From Bacteroidota bacterium (GTDB lineage Bacteria; Bacteroidota; Bacteroidia; Chitinophagales; Chitinophagaceae), in contig VBAU01000251.1 of the NCBI GenBank assembly GCA_005883855.1, positions 10,374-18,856 of the forward strand: a stretch of DNA of 8,483 bases, in the 5' to 3' direction. The translations under genes and the position numbers were made by a program. Below the pieces are notes generated by a model. That model was not told the DNA's origin, made no database searches, and saw nothing but the letters and a program-made list of their open reading frames with translations. Positions 1 to 6,037 of the stretch are shown here, in pieces; position 1 is the first letter of the stretch; every line of letters begins with the position of its first letter.

Positions 1-189
1 CACTACGTCCGTTACTTTTTCTTCTCGGATAATCGAAGTTAAAAACGAGTAATCACCGCTTTCAACAGAGGGGAAAATGTGGAAAGAGATTTTTTTCTGA
101 CGGGTTCTCTCTTCAATAAGTTTTTGCAGACCTGATTTTAGTCGCGTACCTGAGATAGGATTAATAATATAAATGATGTGGCGAGGCAT
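1..189 (-). CDS. Diacylglycerol/lipid kinase family protein, N-terminal 63 codons (runs off left edge)
   Basis: The minus strand is open from an ATG at 187-189 to the first base of the window (63 codons, no stop). The product begins MPRHIIYIINPISGTR. The hydrophobic strand followed by N10-P11-x-S13-G14 is the start of the DAGK catalytic domain (DgkB/YegS/sphingosine kinase superfamily), where the NPxSG turn opens the nucleotide-binding fold. The rest seen here (L-x-x-L-I-E-E-R..., then F-x-I-F-P-S ... D-V-V) follows the family layout just before the GGDGT motif, which would lie outside the window. Family members phosphorylate diacylglycerol or related lipids with ATP at the membrane. The substrate cannot be told from this piece. 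It lies 74 bases downstream of fabH on the same strand, so read-through from fabH is possible. Upstream of the ATG there is only a weak purine stretch (GAGAAG). The call rests on the N-terminal motif alone. Confidence 0.8.
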   Translation of the reverse strand, partial: MPRHIIYIINPISGTRLKSGLQKLIEERTRQKKISFHIFPSVESGDYSFLTSIIREEKVTDVV

Positions 190-263
190 TTCAACTTCTC
201 ATTCAAAAAATTTATAAATGTACTCTGCGCTCACGAATTACAAGCAAAACGATTTGAAACGAA

Positions 264-1331
264 TTACCACCTCATTAAGGCGCTGGCCCACGTGAATCCG
301 CTGCCAAAGGCAGCAAGACAGATAAGATCATTGTCTTTTACTTTTCCATTTTCCCAGGCTTCACAAAGCGCAATGGGAATGGAGGCGGCAGTGGTGTTTC
401 CATATTTTTGAATGTTATTATATACCTGGTCATTGCGCAATTTCAATTGATGCTGCATCATCTGGCTAATTCGCAAATTCGCCTGGTGAGGGATCACCAG
501 ATTGATGTCTGAGACCTGGAGATTATTAGCTTTCAGCGCTTCTAATATTACTTCAGGAAATTTTACAATTGCTTTTTTAAAAACAGACTGTCCGTCCATG
601 AACGGGTAAATATCTTCTTTCTCAAGAAGCTCTTTCGTAATAAACAGACCACCGTACGGCTGATCAGGTTTTGCAGGTTTTTTCTCGGGAACAAATTTTC
701 CAACGTGAAACCCTGGATTGATCATGGACAGTATTTCTGCCTGGCTGCCATCGCTGTGCAAGTGCGTGCTCAAAATGCCTCGGGATGCTGAGCCTGGCGA
801 ACCGTCACTTATTATTGGTTGCAATACAACCGCGCCGGCGCCATCCCCAAATATCACTGAGACGTTTCTGCCCCTGTTTGAAAAGTCAAGTCCGTAGGAG
901 TGTGTTTCTGAGGCCATCAGCAAAATATTTTTATACATCCCGGTTTTAATAAATTGATCCGCCACACTCAATGCGTAAATAAAACCGCTGCATTGATTGC
1001 GAATATCCAATGCGCCGATTTCAGTTATGCCTAAAGCGCGTTGGGCCAGCACGCCACAGCCCGGGAAATAATAATCAGGACTGATCGTCGAAAAAATAAT
1101 AAAATCAATGTCATTTGCGGCCACCCCGGCCCGTTCCATTGCGACCCTGGCTGCTTCCACACCCATTGTAGTAGTAGTATCTTCAAAAGGGGTTGCGTAA
1201 CGCCTTTCCTTGATGCCCGTACGTTCCTGTATCCACTCATCGCTTGTGTCCATTACGCGAGCGAGATCATTGTTCGTAACAACATTTTTTGGCACATACA
1301 TGCCGATACCTGCGATTCTTGCACGTAGCAT
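264..1331 (-). CDS. fabH: Beta-ketoacyl-ACP synthase III (FabH / KAS III family)
   Basis: 355-aa thiolase-fold condensing enzyme. KAS III enzymes condense acetyl-CoA or another acyl-CoA primer with malonyl-ACP to start fatty acid synthesis in the cytoplasm. The full catalytic triad is visible: Cys114 in RNQCSGF, His282 in IPHQAN and Asn312 in YGNTTAAS. The CoA-binding W33 and R37 (DEWIQERTG) and the glycine-rich FGDGAGAVVL and GSGFTWAS segments are also present. His-to-Asn spacing is 30 residues as in E. coli FabH, but Cys-to-His spacing is 168 instead of 132, so about 36 extra residues lie between roughly 205 and 243, just before FMDGQSVFKKA. That accounts for the length (E. coli FabH is 317 aa). 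The start ATG is at 1329-1331 and gives the normal N-terminus (RIAGIGMYVP); no Shine-Dalgarno is seen. It sits downstream of a 65-aa gene and upstream of a lipid kinase, not among other fab genes, so it could be a secondary KAS III with a specialised primer. Family call is secure; physiological role is inferred. Confidence 0.95.
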   Translation of the reverse strand: MLRARIAGIGMYVPKNVVTNNDLARVMDTSDEWIQERTGIKERRYATPFEDTTTTMGVEAARVAMERAGVAANDIDFIIFSTISPDYYFPGCGVLAQRALGITEIGALDIRNQCSGFIYALSVADQFIKTGMYKNILLMASETHSYGLDFSNRGRNVSVIFGDGAGAVVLQPIISDGSPGSASRGILSTHLHSDGSQAEILSMINPGFHVGKFVPEKKPAKPDQPYGGLFITKELLEKEDIYPFMDGQSVFKKAIVKFPEVILEALKANNLQVSDINLVIPHQANLRISQMMQHQLKLRNDQVYNNIQKYGNTTAASIPIALCEAWENGKVKDNDLICLAAFGSGFTWASALMRW

Positions 1332-1423
1332 AGCAATCAGTTTAGGAGAAAATCGTGGGTAACTCCGCCCGATGGGAAGATAACAAATGTGCGGGAGTCA
1401 AAAAAGAAGATGAACGCTTTCGC

Positions 1424-1621
1424 CTAGTTAACGTCAAATTTATTTATAACAATTCCGTCTTTTTCTAACGAAAGTTCTTTTATGTCGAGCATCAAATCTG
1501 CGTAACCTCTGAGGATCGGGTACTTTTCTTTTACATGAGCGGCGATAATCAGCAGGGCCGCCTTTGCCTTTTCTTCTTCAATACCGGTATAGACAGTTAT
1601 TTTGTTAGCTAAGGTTTGCAT
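1424..1621 (-). CDS. Small hypothetical protein, 65 aa
   Basis: I do not recognise a named family. The 65-aa product has a predicted amphipathic helical first half (about residues 2-32, rich in A, K, E, L), then a conserved-looking turn KEKYPILRGYADLMLD, and a polar end with alternating hydrophobics (DGIVINKFDVN). No signal peptide, membrane segment or cysteine is present, so it should be cytosolic. The helix followed by KEKYP-x-L is loosely reminiscent of small helical domains in Bacteroidota of the DUF937/DUF2267 sort, but I would not assign it. It is on the same strand as fabH, 92 bases upstream of it, and is divergent from the DUF2905 gene with a 141-base gap that should hold promoters for both. 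Its plausible composition and position between real genes, with no better overlapping frame, support it as a gene. Confidence 0.65.
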   Translation of the reverse strand: MQTLANKITVYTGIEEEKAKAALLIIAAHVKEKYPILRGYADLMLDIKELSLEKDGIVINKFDVN

Positions 1622-1730
1622 GGGTTTGTTTTGTAAGGCAATTTATGTTGCCTGTATTGATTTTTTCATTTAAATAGCTCAAAGAGGAGTAATTATCGAT
1701 AAACGGTTTTTAATATCGGTTAATCGCGCC

Positions 1731-1758
1731 TTGGTGAATACTTAAAAAATTATTTTTG
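1731..1758 (+). promoter_or_regulatory. Candidate Bacteroidota-type promoter for the DUF2905 gene
   Basis: TTG at 1731-1733, a 17-base spacer, then TATTTTTG at 1751-1758, which matches the Bacteroidota -7 consensus TAnnTTTG exactly. The box ends only 4 bases before the ATG at 1763, so a transcript starting a few bases past it would be leaderless or nearly so. The short motif is likely to occur by chance in A/T-rich sequence, so this is tentative. Confidence 0.3.
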
Positions 1759-1762
1759 TAAT

Positions 1763-1987
1763 ATGAACAGCGACCTTGGCAAGTACATTATCATTGCCGG
1801 CATGATGATCATTTTTCTCGGCGTGGTCATTTACTTTTTTCACGATAAATTAAATTGGATCGGCCGGCTGCCGGGTGATATCAGAATTGAAAAAGAAAGC
1901 TTCAAATTTTATTTCCCTATTACTACGATGATTCTGCTTAGCCTTGTCCTAACTGCAATTGTTCAAATAATACGCAAGATATTTTGA
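1763..1987 (+). CDS. DUF2905 family small membrane protein
   Basis: 74-aa protein with two hydrophobic segments, about residues 8-27 (YIIIAGMMIIFLGVVIYFF) and 52-70, joined by a loop carrying GRLPGDIRIEKESFKFYFP. The G-R-L-P-G-D-I motif followed by a short polar stretch and F-x-F-Y-F-P is the hallmark of DUF2905, a widespread bacterial family of roughly 70 aa with no established function. It should be an inner-membrane hairpin. Length is normal for the family and the start is the only sensible one. The ATG follows an A/T-rich leader without a Shine-Dalgarno. It is divergent from the 65-aa gene, and 191 bases separate it from the acyltransferase gene downstream, so co-transcription with that gene is uncertain. 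Confidence 0.9.
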   Translation: MNSDLGKYIIIAGMMIIFLGVVIYFFHDKLNWIGRLPGDIRIEKESFKFYFPITTMILLSLVLTAIVQIIRKIF

Positions 1988-2008
1988 ATAGCCTGCATTA
2001 ACGACTTG

Positions 2009-2080
2009 CTCCGCGTTCTCTCCGCTTCTTCGGGCTCTCTGCGTCACGCCTTTGGACGCTAAGAGCGCAAAGAACGCCAG
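2009..2080. repeat. Degenerate intergenic inverted repeat
   Basis: In the 191-base gap (1988-2178) lies a C/T-rich stretch built from loose copies of a CTCYGCGTTCT-like unit (2009-2045), then its approximate reverse complement (2053-2079). The best-matching arms are GCGTTCTCTCCGCTTCT (2013-2029) and AAGAGCGCAAAGAACGC (2061-2077), which agree at 13 of 17 positions when one is reversed and complemented. It resembles, from memory, the 'CTCTGCG/CTTTGCG'-type interspersed intergenic sequences seen in many Bacteroidota and environmental genomes. It codes for nothing convincing. The rest of the gap, up to the ATG at 2179, shows no clear promoter or ribosome binding site. Confidence 0.45.
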
Positions 2081-2178
2081 GTTTTTTTGGCACAGTTTGG
2101 CCGACTGTTGGGAACGTCAGGTGAGGCGCGCTTTATTGATCCGGGAAAAACTTTATATTGAGACAATATTAACTGCTT

Positions 2179-3306
2179 ATGAATTCTCCTCAACGATTTC
2201 TTGCGCTTGATGTGCTGCGCGGGATGACGATCTGTTTTATGATCATCGTAAATACTCCTGGCAACGGTGCCACAAGTTACCCGCCACTGTTGCATGCACA
2301 TTGGAATGGATTTACGCCCACGGACCTCGTGTTCCCTACTTTCATGTTTGTGGTTGGAAATGCAATGAGCTTTGCCATGAGAAAGTGGGAAGGGCTACCT
2401 AATGCGCAGGTAAATTGGAAGATATTCAAAAGAGCGTTGATCATTTTCTTACTGGGTTATTTGATGTACTGGTTCCCGTTTGTCCACTGGAATGAACAAC
2501 ATCAGCTTGTAGGCAACCCTTTTTCACATACGCGGGTTATGGGAGTGCTCCAAAGAATTGCACTGGGATATTTTATTGCGGCCCTCATGATACGCTATCT
2601 AAAGCCAACAACAGTAGCGCAGCTTTCATGGTATTTTCTGGTTATTTACTGGGGAATATTGTTGCTTTTCGGCGATTACCACGATCCATACAACATGCTA
2701 ACCAATGCGGGGACAAAATTAGATCTATGGTTATTCGGTCCCACCCATATGTATCATGGGGAGGGAGTGGCATTTGAGCCAGAAGGTGTATTGAGCACTT
2801 TACCGGCCATTGCAAACGTAACATTTGGCTATTTCGCAGGAAGATGGGTGCAGGAAAGAGGTAGAACCTACGAGGGACTCGCCAAGTTGCTCCTCGCCGG
2901 ATCTTTAGCAGTATTGCTGGCACTGTGCTGGGATTGGTTTTTCCCAGTTAATAAAAAATTATGGACAGGAAGTTTTGTTTTGTTAACAGTGGGCATTGAT
3001 TGTCTCATACTCGGTGGACTGACTTACGTGATCGACTTTTCACAACGTCGTCGGGGGACTTATTTTTTTGAAGTGTTTGGAAAAAATCCCTTGTTCATTT
3101 ATTTGTTATCAGAGCTGGGGGCAACGTTGCTTTGGTTCATCCGTATCGGACCTTACGATCAGCCTCTTCATTCGTGGCTGTTCGAAAATATTTTTGCCCA
3201 TGCAGGCATGTACTTCGGTTCGTTTCTTTTTGCCGTCAGTTTTATGTTATTCTGCTGGTTCATCGGGTACGTTTTGGATAAGAGAAGAATTTACGTAAGA
3301 GTCTGA
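2179..3306 (+). CDS. HGSNAT-like transmembrane acyltransferase (DUF5009/NagX type)
   Basis: 375-aa polytopic membrane protein with about ten hydrophobic helices (roughly 8-27, 47-66, 84-102, 120-138, 148-165, 205-222, 233-252, 262-283, 302-320, 344-366). Family signatures are clear: RFLALDVLRGM at the N-terminus, HAHWNGFTPTDLVFPTFMF (residues 39-57), GVLQRIALGYF (122-132), PEGVLSTLPAI (201-211), the N-K-K-L-W-T motif (258-263) and GKNPLFIYLLSE (301-312). This is the family of human heparan-alpha-glucosaminide N-acetyltransferase, which carries acetyl groups from cytoplasmic acetyl-CoA across the membrane to an amino sugar. The His39 of HAxWNG aligns with the active-site His of the human enzyme. 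Bacterial homologues are often placed with N-acetylglucosamine use or envelope glycan modification, but no sugar gene is adjacent here, so the acceptor is unknown. The start ATG gives the expected N-terminus; no Shine-Dalgarno is seen. Repeat-like sequence abuts the stop codon. Confidence 0.88.
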   Translation: MNSPQRFLALDVLRGMTICFMIIVNTPGNGATSYPPLLHAHWNGFTPTDLVFPTFMFVVGNAMSFAMRKWEGLPNAQVNWKIFKRALIIFLLGYLMYWFPFVHWNEQHQLVGNPFSHTRVMGVLQRIALGYFIAALMIRYLKPTTVAQLSWYFLVIYWGILLLFGDYHDPYNMLTNAGTKLDLWLFGPTHMYHGEGVAFEPEGVLSTLPAIANVTFGYFAGRWVQERGRTYEGLAKLLLAGSLAVLLALCWDWFFPVNKKLWTGSFVLLTVGIDCLILGGLTYVIDFSQRRRGTYFFEVFGKNPLFIYLLSELGATLLWFIRIGPYDQPLHSWLFENIFAHAGMYFGSFLFAVSFMLFCWFIGYVLDKRRIYVRV

Positions 3307-3338
3307 CGAATATCGAAGAAGGAACACCGAATTTCGAA
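3307..3338. repeat. Short direct repeat CGAAT(A/T)TCGAA
   Basis: Two copies of an 11-base near-palindromic unit, CGAATATCGAA (3307-3317) and CGAATTTCGAA (3328-3338), spaced 21 bases start to start. The first begins directly after the acyltransferase stop codon. The unit and the GAAGGAACACCGAA text between the copies resemble, from memory, the 'TTCGATATTCGGTGTTCC' class of intergenic repeats common in Bacteroidota genomes. Confidence 0.45.
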
Positions 3339-3370
3339 TTATGAAGTTGGTACCCGCTCTTCACTCATCA

Positions 3371-3428
3371 TTCCTTGTTACTTGCTCCTTGTTCATTATT
3401 CATATTCCTTGTTCCTTGTTCATTATTC
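3371..3428. repeat. Degenerate tandem repeat based on TCCTTGTT
   Basis: A C/T-rich tract with an exact 16-base direct repeat, TCCTTGTTCATTATTC, at 3386-3401 and 3413-3428 (27-base period). TCCTTGTT itself occurs four times (3372, 3386, 3406, 3413). It fills the middle of the 188-base gap between the acyltransferase gene and typA. No open frame of interest covers it. It is probably part of the same dispersed intergenic element as the CGAATnTCGAA pair just upstream. Confidence 0.5.
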
Positions 3429-3462
3429 GCGTACCTTCGCCGCTCGTTTTAAAGCCTCTTCC

Positions 3463-3492
3463 TTGACGGGAATAAAAGGGCTTTTATTTTTT
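3463..3492 (+). promoter_or_regulatory. typA: Candidate typA promoter (TTG-N19-TATTTTTT)
   Basis: TTG at 3463-3465, a 19-base spacer and TATTTTTT at 3485-3492, one base off the Bacteroidota TAnnTTTG box. It ends 2 bases before the typA ATG, so it would give a leaderless message. It overlaps the palindrome at 3471-3488. This is weak evidence; the true promoter could lie further upstream. Confidence 0.22.
3471..3488. other. typA: Perfect palindrome just upstream of the typA start codon
   Basis: AATAAAAGGGCTTTTATT: the arms AATAAAAG and CTTTTATT are exact reverse complements around a GG centre, followed by a T-run (3487-3492) and then the ATG at 3495. As RNA it could form a weak, mainly A-U hairpin across the ribosome-binding region. 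It could equally be a terminator for upstream transcription or a protein-binding site. The sequence does not decide between these. Confidence 0.4.
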
Positions 3493-3494
3493 AT

Positions 3495-5321
3495 ATGAGC
3501 GTTGAAGAAAACGCAATAAGGAACATAGCGATCATTGCTCACGTTGACCACGGAAAAACCACGCTGGTTGATAAAATACTGCATCAAACCCACGTATTTC
3601 GCGATAACCAGGATACAGGTGAATTGATCATGGACAGTAATGAATTGGAGCGTGAGCGTGGCATTACGATTTTCAGTAAAAACGCTGCTGTACAGTACAA
3701 AGACGTTAAAATAAATGTGATTGACACTCCTGGACACGCGGATTTTGGGGGTGAAGTGGAAAGAGTGCTAAAGATGGCCGACGGCGTGCTCTTACTCGTA
3801 GATGCCTTTGAAGGACCGATGCCGCAGACAAGATTCGTATTGCAAAAAGCATTACATCTTAATTTGCATCCGATCGTTGTCATTAACAAAGTTGACAAGC
3901 CGAACTGTCGTCCCGACGAGGTACATGACGCCGTGTTCGATCTGTTCTTCAACCTCGATGCCACAGAAGAACAATTAAATTTTCCCACCTTTTATGGTTC
4001 TGGAAAACATGGCTGGTTTAATGACTCGCTCACACCAAGTGAGGATATCACGCCACTACTCGACGGCATCTTAAAATATGTACCCGCCCCTAAAGTAAGT
4101 GAAGGCACTTTGCAATTGCAGATCACTTCACTGGATTACTCTTCTTACCTGGGCCGCATTGCTATCGGCAAAGTGAGTCGCGGCTCTATTAAAGAAGGTC
4201 AACCCATTTCTTTGGTTCAGGCAGACGGTGCAATTAAAAAAACAAGAGCCAGGGAAATCTATGTGTTTGAAGGAATGGGTAAAAAGAAAGTAGCAGAAGT
4301 GACAGCCGGTGACCTTTGTGCTGTTGTTGGCATAGAAGATTTTAATATCGGCGACACCATTGCGGATTTTGAGAATCCAGAAGGCCTGCCCACAATTAGC
4401 GTTGATGAACCAACAATGAGTATGATGTTCGGCATCAATAACTCGCCATTTTATGGAAAGGATGGGAAGTTTGTGACCTCGCGACACATACGAGATCGCT
4501 TGATGAAAGAAACAGAGAAGAATCTTGCCCTGCGAGTGGAGGATGCTGGTAACGCCGATAGTTTCATTGTGTATGGTCGTGGCATTTTGCATTTGGGAAT
4601 TTTGATTGAGACCATGCGCCGCGAGGGATATGAGTTAACCGTAGGTCAGCCGCAGGTGTTGGTAAAAGATATCAACGGTAAAAAATGTGAGCCTTATGAA
4701 ACGCTTGTTGTAGATGTGCCGCAGGAATTTGCAAGCAAGGTAATTGATCTTGTTACGAGGCGGAAGGGTGAGTTACACGTGATGGACACCAAGGGCGAAA
4801 TGCAACATCTCGAATTTGAGATTCCGTCGCGGGGACTCGTGGGGCTGCGCACGCAAATGTTGACCAATACTGCAGGTGAGGCGGTAATGAATCATCGGTT
4901 CAGCGAGTATAAGCCATGGAAAGGTCCTATTCCCGGAAGAAATAACGGCGTGTTGATTGCTAAGGAAGCGGGCACCACGACAGCGTACTCACTTGATAAG
5001 CTCCAGGACCGTGGGATGTTCTTTGTAGACCCAGGTGAAGAAGTTTACAAAGGAATGGTCATTGGCGAAAATAATAAACCGGGCGATCTGGTTGTGCAAC
5101 CTAACGAAGGGAAGAAGCTTAGCAATATGCGAGCGAGTGGAAGCGATGCTGCAACCAGTATTGCACCCAAGCATGTAATGACTCTTGAAGAATGTATGGA
5201 GTATATTCAGCAGGATGAATGTATTGAAGTGACTCCTAACTTTATTCGGATGAGGAAGGTGATCTTAGATGAAGAAGAAAGAAAGAAACAGGCGAAGAAA
5301 ATCAGCTCAGAAGCGGTTTAA
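3495..5321 (+). CDS. typA: Ribosome-associated translational GTPase TypA/BipA
   Basis: 608 aa, close to E. coli TypA (607). It is an EF-G-like GTPase that binds the ribosome and assists growth and ribosome assembly under cold and other stress. All G motifs are intact: G1 AHVDHGKT (15-22), G2 RGIT (55-58) within the DSNELERERGITI switch I signature, G3 DTPGH (77-81), G4 NKVD (131-134) and a G5-like YGSGK (167-171). A beta-barrel domain II follows (about 200-300), then EF-G-like domains III and V (about 300-480, with GRGILHLGILIETMRREGYE and the SRGLVGLRTQMLT segment), and the TypA-specific C-terminal domain with DPGEEVYKGMVIGE and KPGDLVVQPNEGKKLSNMRASGSD. The ATG at 3495 gives the usual short lead before IRNIAIIAHVDHGKT. 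No Shine-Dalgarno is visible; a palindrome sits immediately upstream. It is a single gene, convergent with the skp/bamA cluster, with a shared terminator after the stop. Nothing is missing or truncated. Confidence 0.98.
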   Translation: MSVEENAIRNIAIIAHVDHGKTTLVDKILHQTHVFRDNQDTGELIMDSNELERERGITIFSKNAAVQYKDVKINVIDTPGHADFGGEVERVLKMADGVLLLVDAFEGPMPQTRFVLQKALHLNLHPIVVINKVDKPNCRPDEVHDAVFDLFFNLDATEEQLNFPTFYGSGKHGWFNDSLTPSEDITPLLDGILKYVPAPKVSEGTLQLQITSLDYSSYLGRIAIGKVSRGSIKEGQPISLVQADGAIKKTRAREIYVFEGMGKKKVAEVTAGDLCAVVGIEDFNIGDTIADFENPEGLPTISVDEPTMSMMFGINNSPFYGKDGKFVTSRHIRDRLMKETEKNLALRVEDAGNADSFIVYGRGILHLGILIETMRREGYELTVGQPQVLVKDINGKKCEPYETLVVDVPQEFASKVIDLVTRRKGELHVMDTKGEMQHLEFEIPSRGLVGLRTQMLTNTAGEAVMNHRFSEYKPWKGPIPGRNNGVLIAKEAGTTTAYSLDKLQDRGMFFVDPGEEVYKGMVIGENNKPGDLVVQPNEGKKLSNMRASGSDAATSIAPKHVMTLEECMEYIQQDECIEVTPNFIRMRKVILDEEERKKQAKKISSEAV

Positions 5322-5331
5322 AAAATAAAAG

Positions 5332-5349
5332 CCCCGACAATTGTCGGGG
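5332..5349. terminator. Bidirectional intrinsic terminator between typA and the skp/bamA cluster
   Basis: CCCCGACAATTGTCGGGG is a perfect 18-base palindrome, giving a strong G/C-based hairpin. It lies 10 bases after the typA stop and 24 bases beyond the stop of the convergent OmpH-family gene. Read on the minus strand the hairpin is followed by CTTTTATTTTTT, a good U-tract, so it is best suited to ending the skp transcript. On the plus strand the tail is only TTCATTATAG, so it should act less efficiently for typA. Confidence 0.88.
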
Positions 5350-5373
5350 TTCATTATAGTAAGTAATTTCTTT

Positions 5374-5937
5374 TTATTGATTTGGTCTAGCTCCTGGCTT
5401 CTGCGGTTGCAGGTTCAGTCCGGTGGGAACCTTTACTCCCAACTTGGCTGCCACAGCAGGTAAGAGATCATCGCCATCGGGGGCTACAAGAAACACATCT
5501 TTATTGAGTACGTATGCATATCCCTTTTCTTTGGCAACGGTACGCAATGCTGTTCCCACTTTATTGTAGATCGGCGCCAACAATTGATCTTGTTTTGCCT
5601 GGTAAGCTTGCCCGGCAAGAGACTGCCAGTTCTGAATTTGATACGCCAGCACATTGACGTCCGTTCTCAGTTGATTCAAAACTGATTTGGGTGTTTTTGT
5701 CGTGTCTGTTTTGGTAAGTATGCTGTCTTTATACTGGTATTCCGCTACAATAGTATTCAAGGTTTGATTTAATGAGTCGGCCTGATATTTCTGGAGCATA
5801 GTATCTATTCTGGCGGCTTCGGGCATGATACTCACCATCTGCTCGATACTCATGTATGCCATTTTGGTTTGTGCATAGGTAGATTTACCCGTAGCCAACA
5901 ATGCGCATACAACGCAAAGCGAAATAATTTTTTTCAT
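5374..5937 (-). CDS. OmpH/Skp family periplasmic protein, second (diverged) copy
   Basis: 187 aa with a signal peptide (MKKIISLCVVCALLATGKSTYA, likely cleaved before Q23), so periplasmic. The mature N-terminus (KMAYMSIEQMVSIMPEAARID) matches the first strand and helix of the OmpH/Skp fold, and the region around 125-165 (PIYNKVGTALRTVAKEKGYAYVLNKD...LVAPDGDDL) matches the second half of the body domain (I-x-x-A-x-x-x-V-A-x-x-x-G-Y-x-x-V-L). Between them are two predicted helices forming the tentacle, broken near residues 75-85 by KTDTTKTPKS. The tentacle is richer in Q, N, T and less charged than in the upstream copy. The end (about 168-187) is a Pro/Gln tail not needed for the fold. Skp-type proteins form trimers that hold unfolded outer-membrane proteins. 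It is last in the bamA-skp-skp series, 100 bases after the previous gene, with the terminator beyond. Start choice rests on the signal peptide; the leader is A-rich without a Shine-Dalgarno. Confidence 0.87.
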   Translation of the reverse strand: MKKIISLCVVCALLATGKSTYAQTKMAYMSIEQMVSIMPEAARIDTMLQKYQADSLNQTLNTIVAEYQYKDSILTKTDTTKTPKSVLNQLRTDVNVLAYQIQNWQSLAGQAYQAKQDQLLAPIYNKVGTALRTVAKEKGYAYVLNKDVFLVAPDGDDLLPAVAAKLGVKVPTGLNLQPQKPGARPNQ

Positions 5938-6037
5938 GATTTAATTTTTGAGAATTATGGCAGCTCCGCTAATGGCGGCCGTGCTTGTTTTTAAAGATTG
6001 TTTTTGACTGTGATTGGTTGCCCGCAAACCAAATATT

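Noticed and set aside
178..411. Plus-strand open frame of 77 codons at the left end
   Set aside because: It overlaps the lipid kinase start and the fabH 3' end on the other strand; its product has no recognisable features and is read from antisense codons.
1332..1423. Riboswitch or FapR-like operator upstream of fabH
   Set aside because: Only short G/C patches (CCCATCGGG) are present in the 92-base gap; no recognisable aptamer core or clear long inverted repeat.
3371..3428. CRISPR-like array
   Set aside because: The repeats are short, degenerate and C/T-rich, with spacers of under 15 bases and no cas gene; a simple tandem repeat explains it better.
3584..3988. Minus-strand open frame of 134 codons inside typA (likewise 4128-4592 and 4989-5174)
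   Set aside because: Antisense to a fully conserved TypA sequence; the products are Cys/Ser-rich shadow translations with no family match.
5960..5984. Possible hairpin (CCGC-TAATG-GCGG with outer GCA/TGC pairs) between the two skp genes
   Set aside because: The stem is only 4 bp with a mismatched inner loop, and on the minus strand it has no following U-tract, so it is not a convincing terminator or attenuator.
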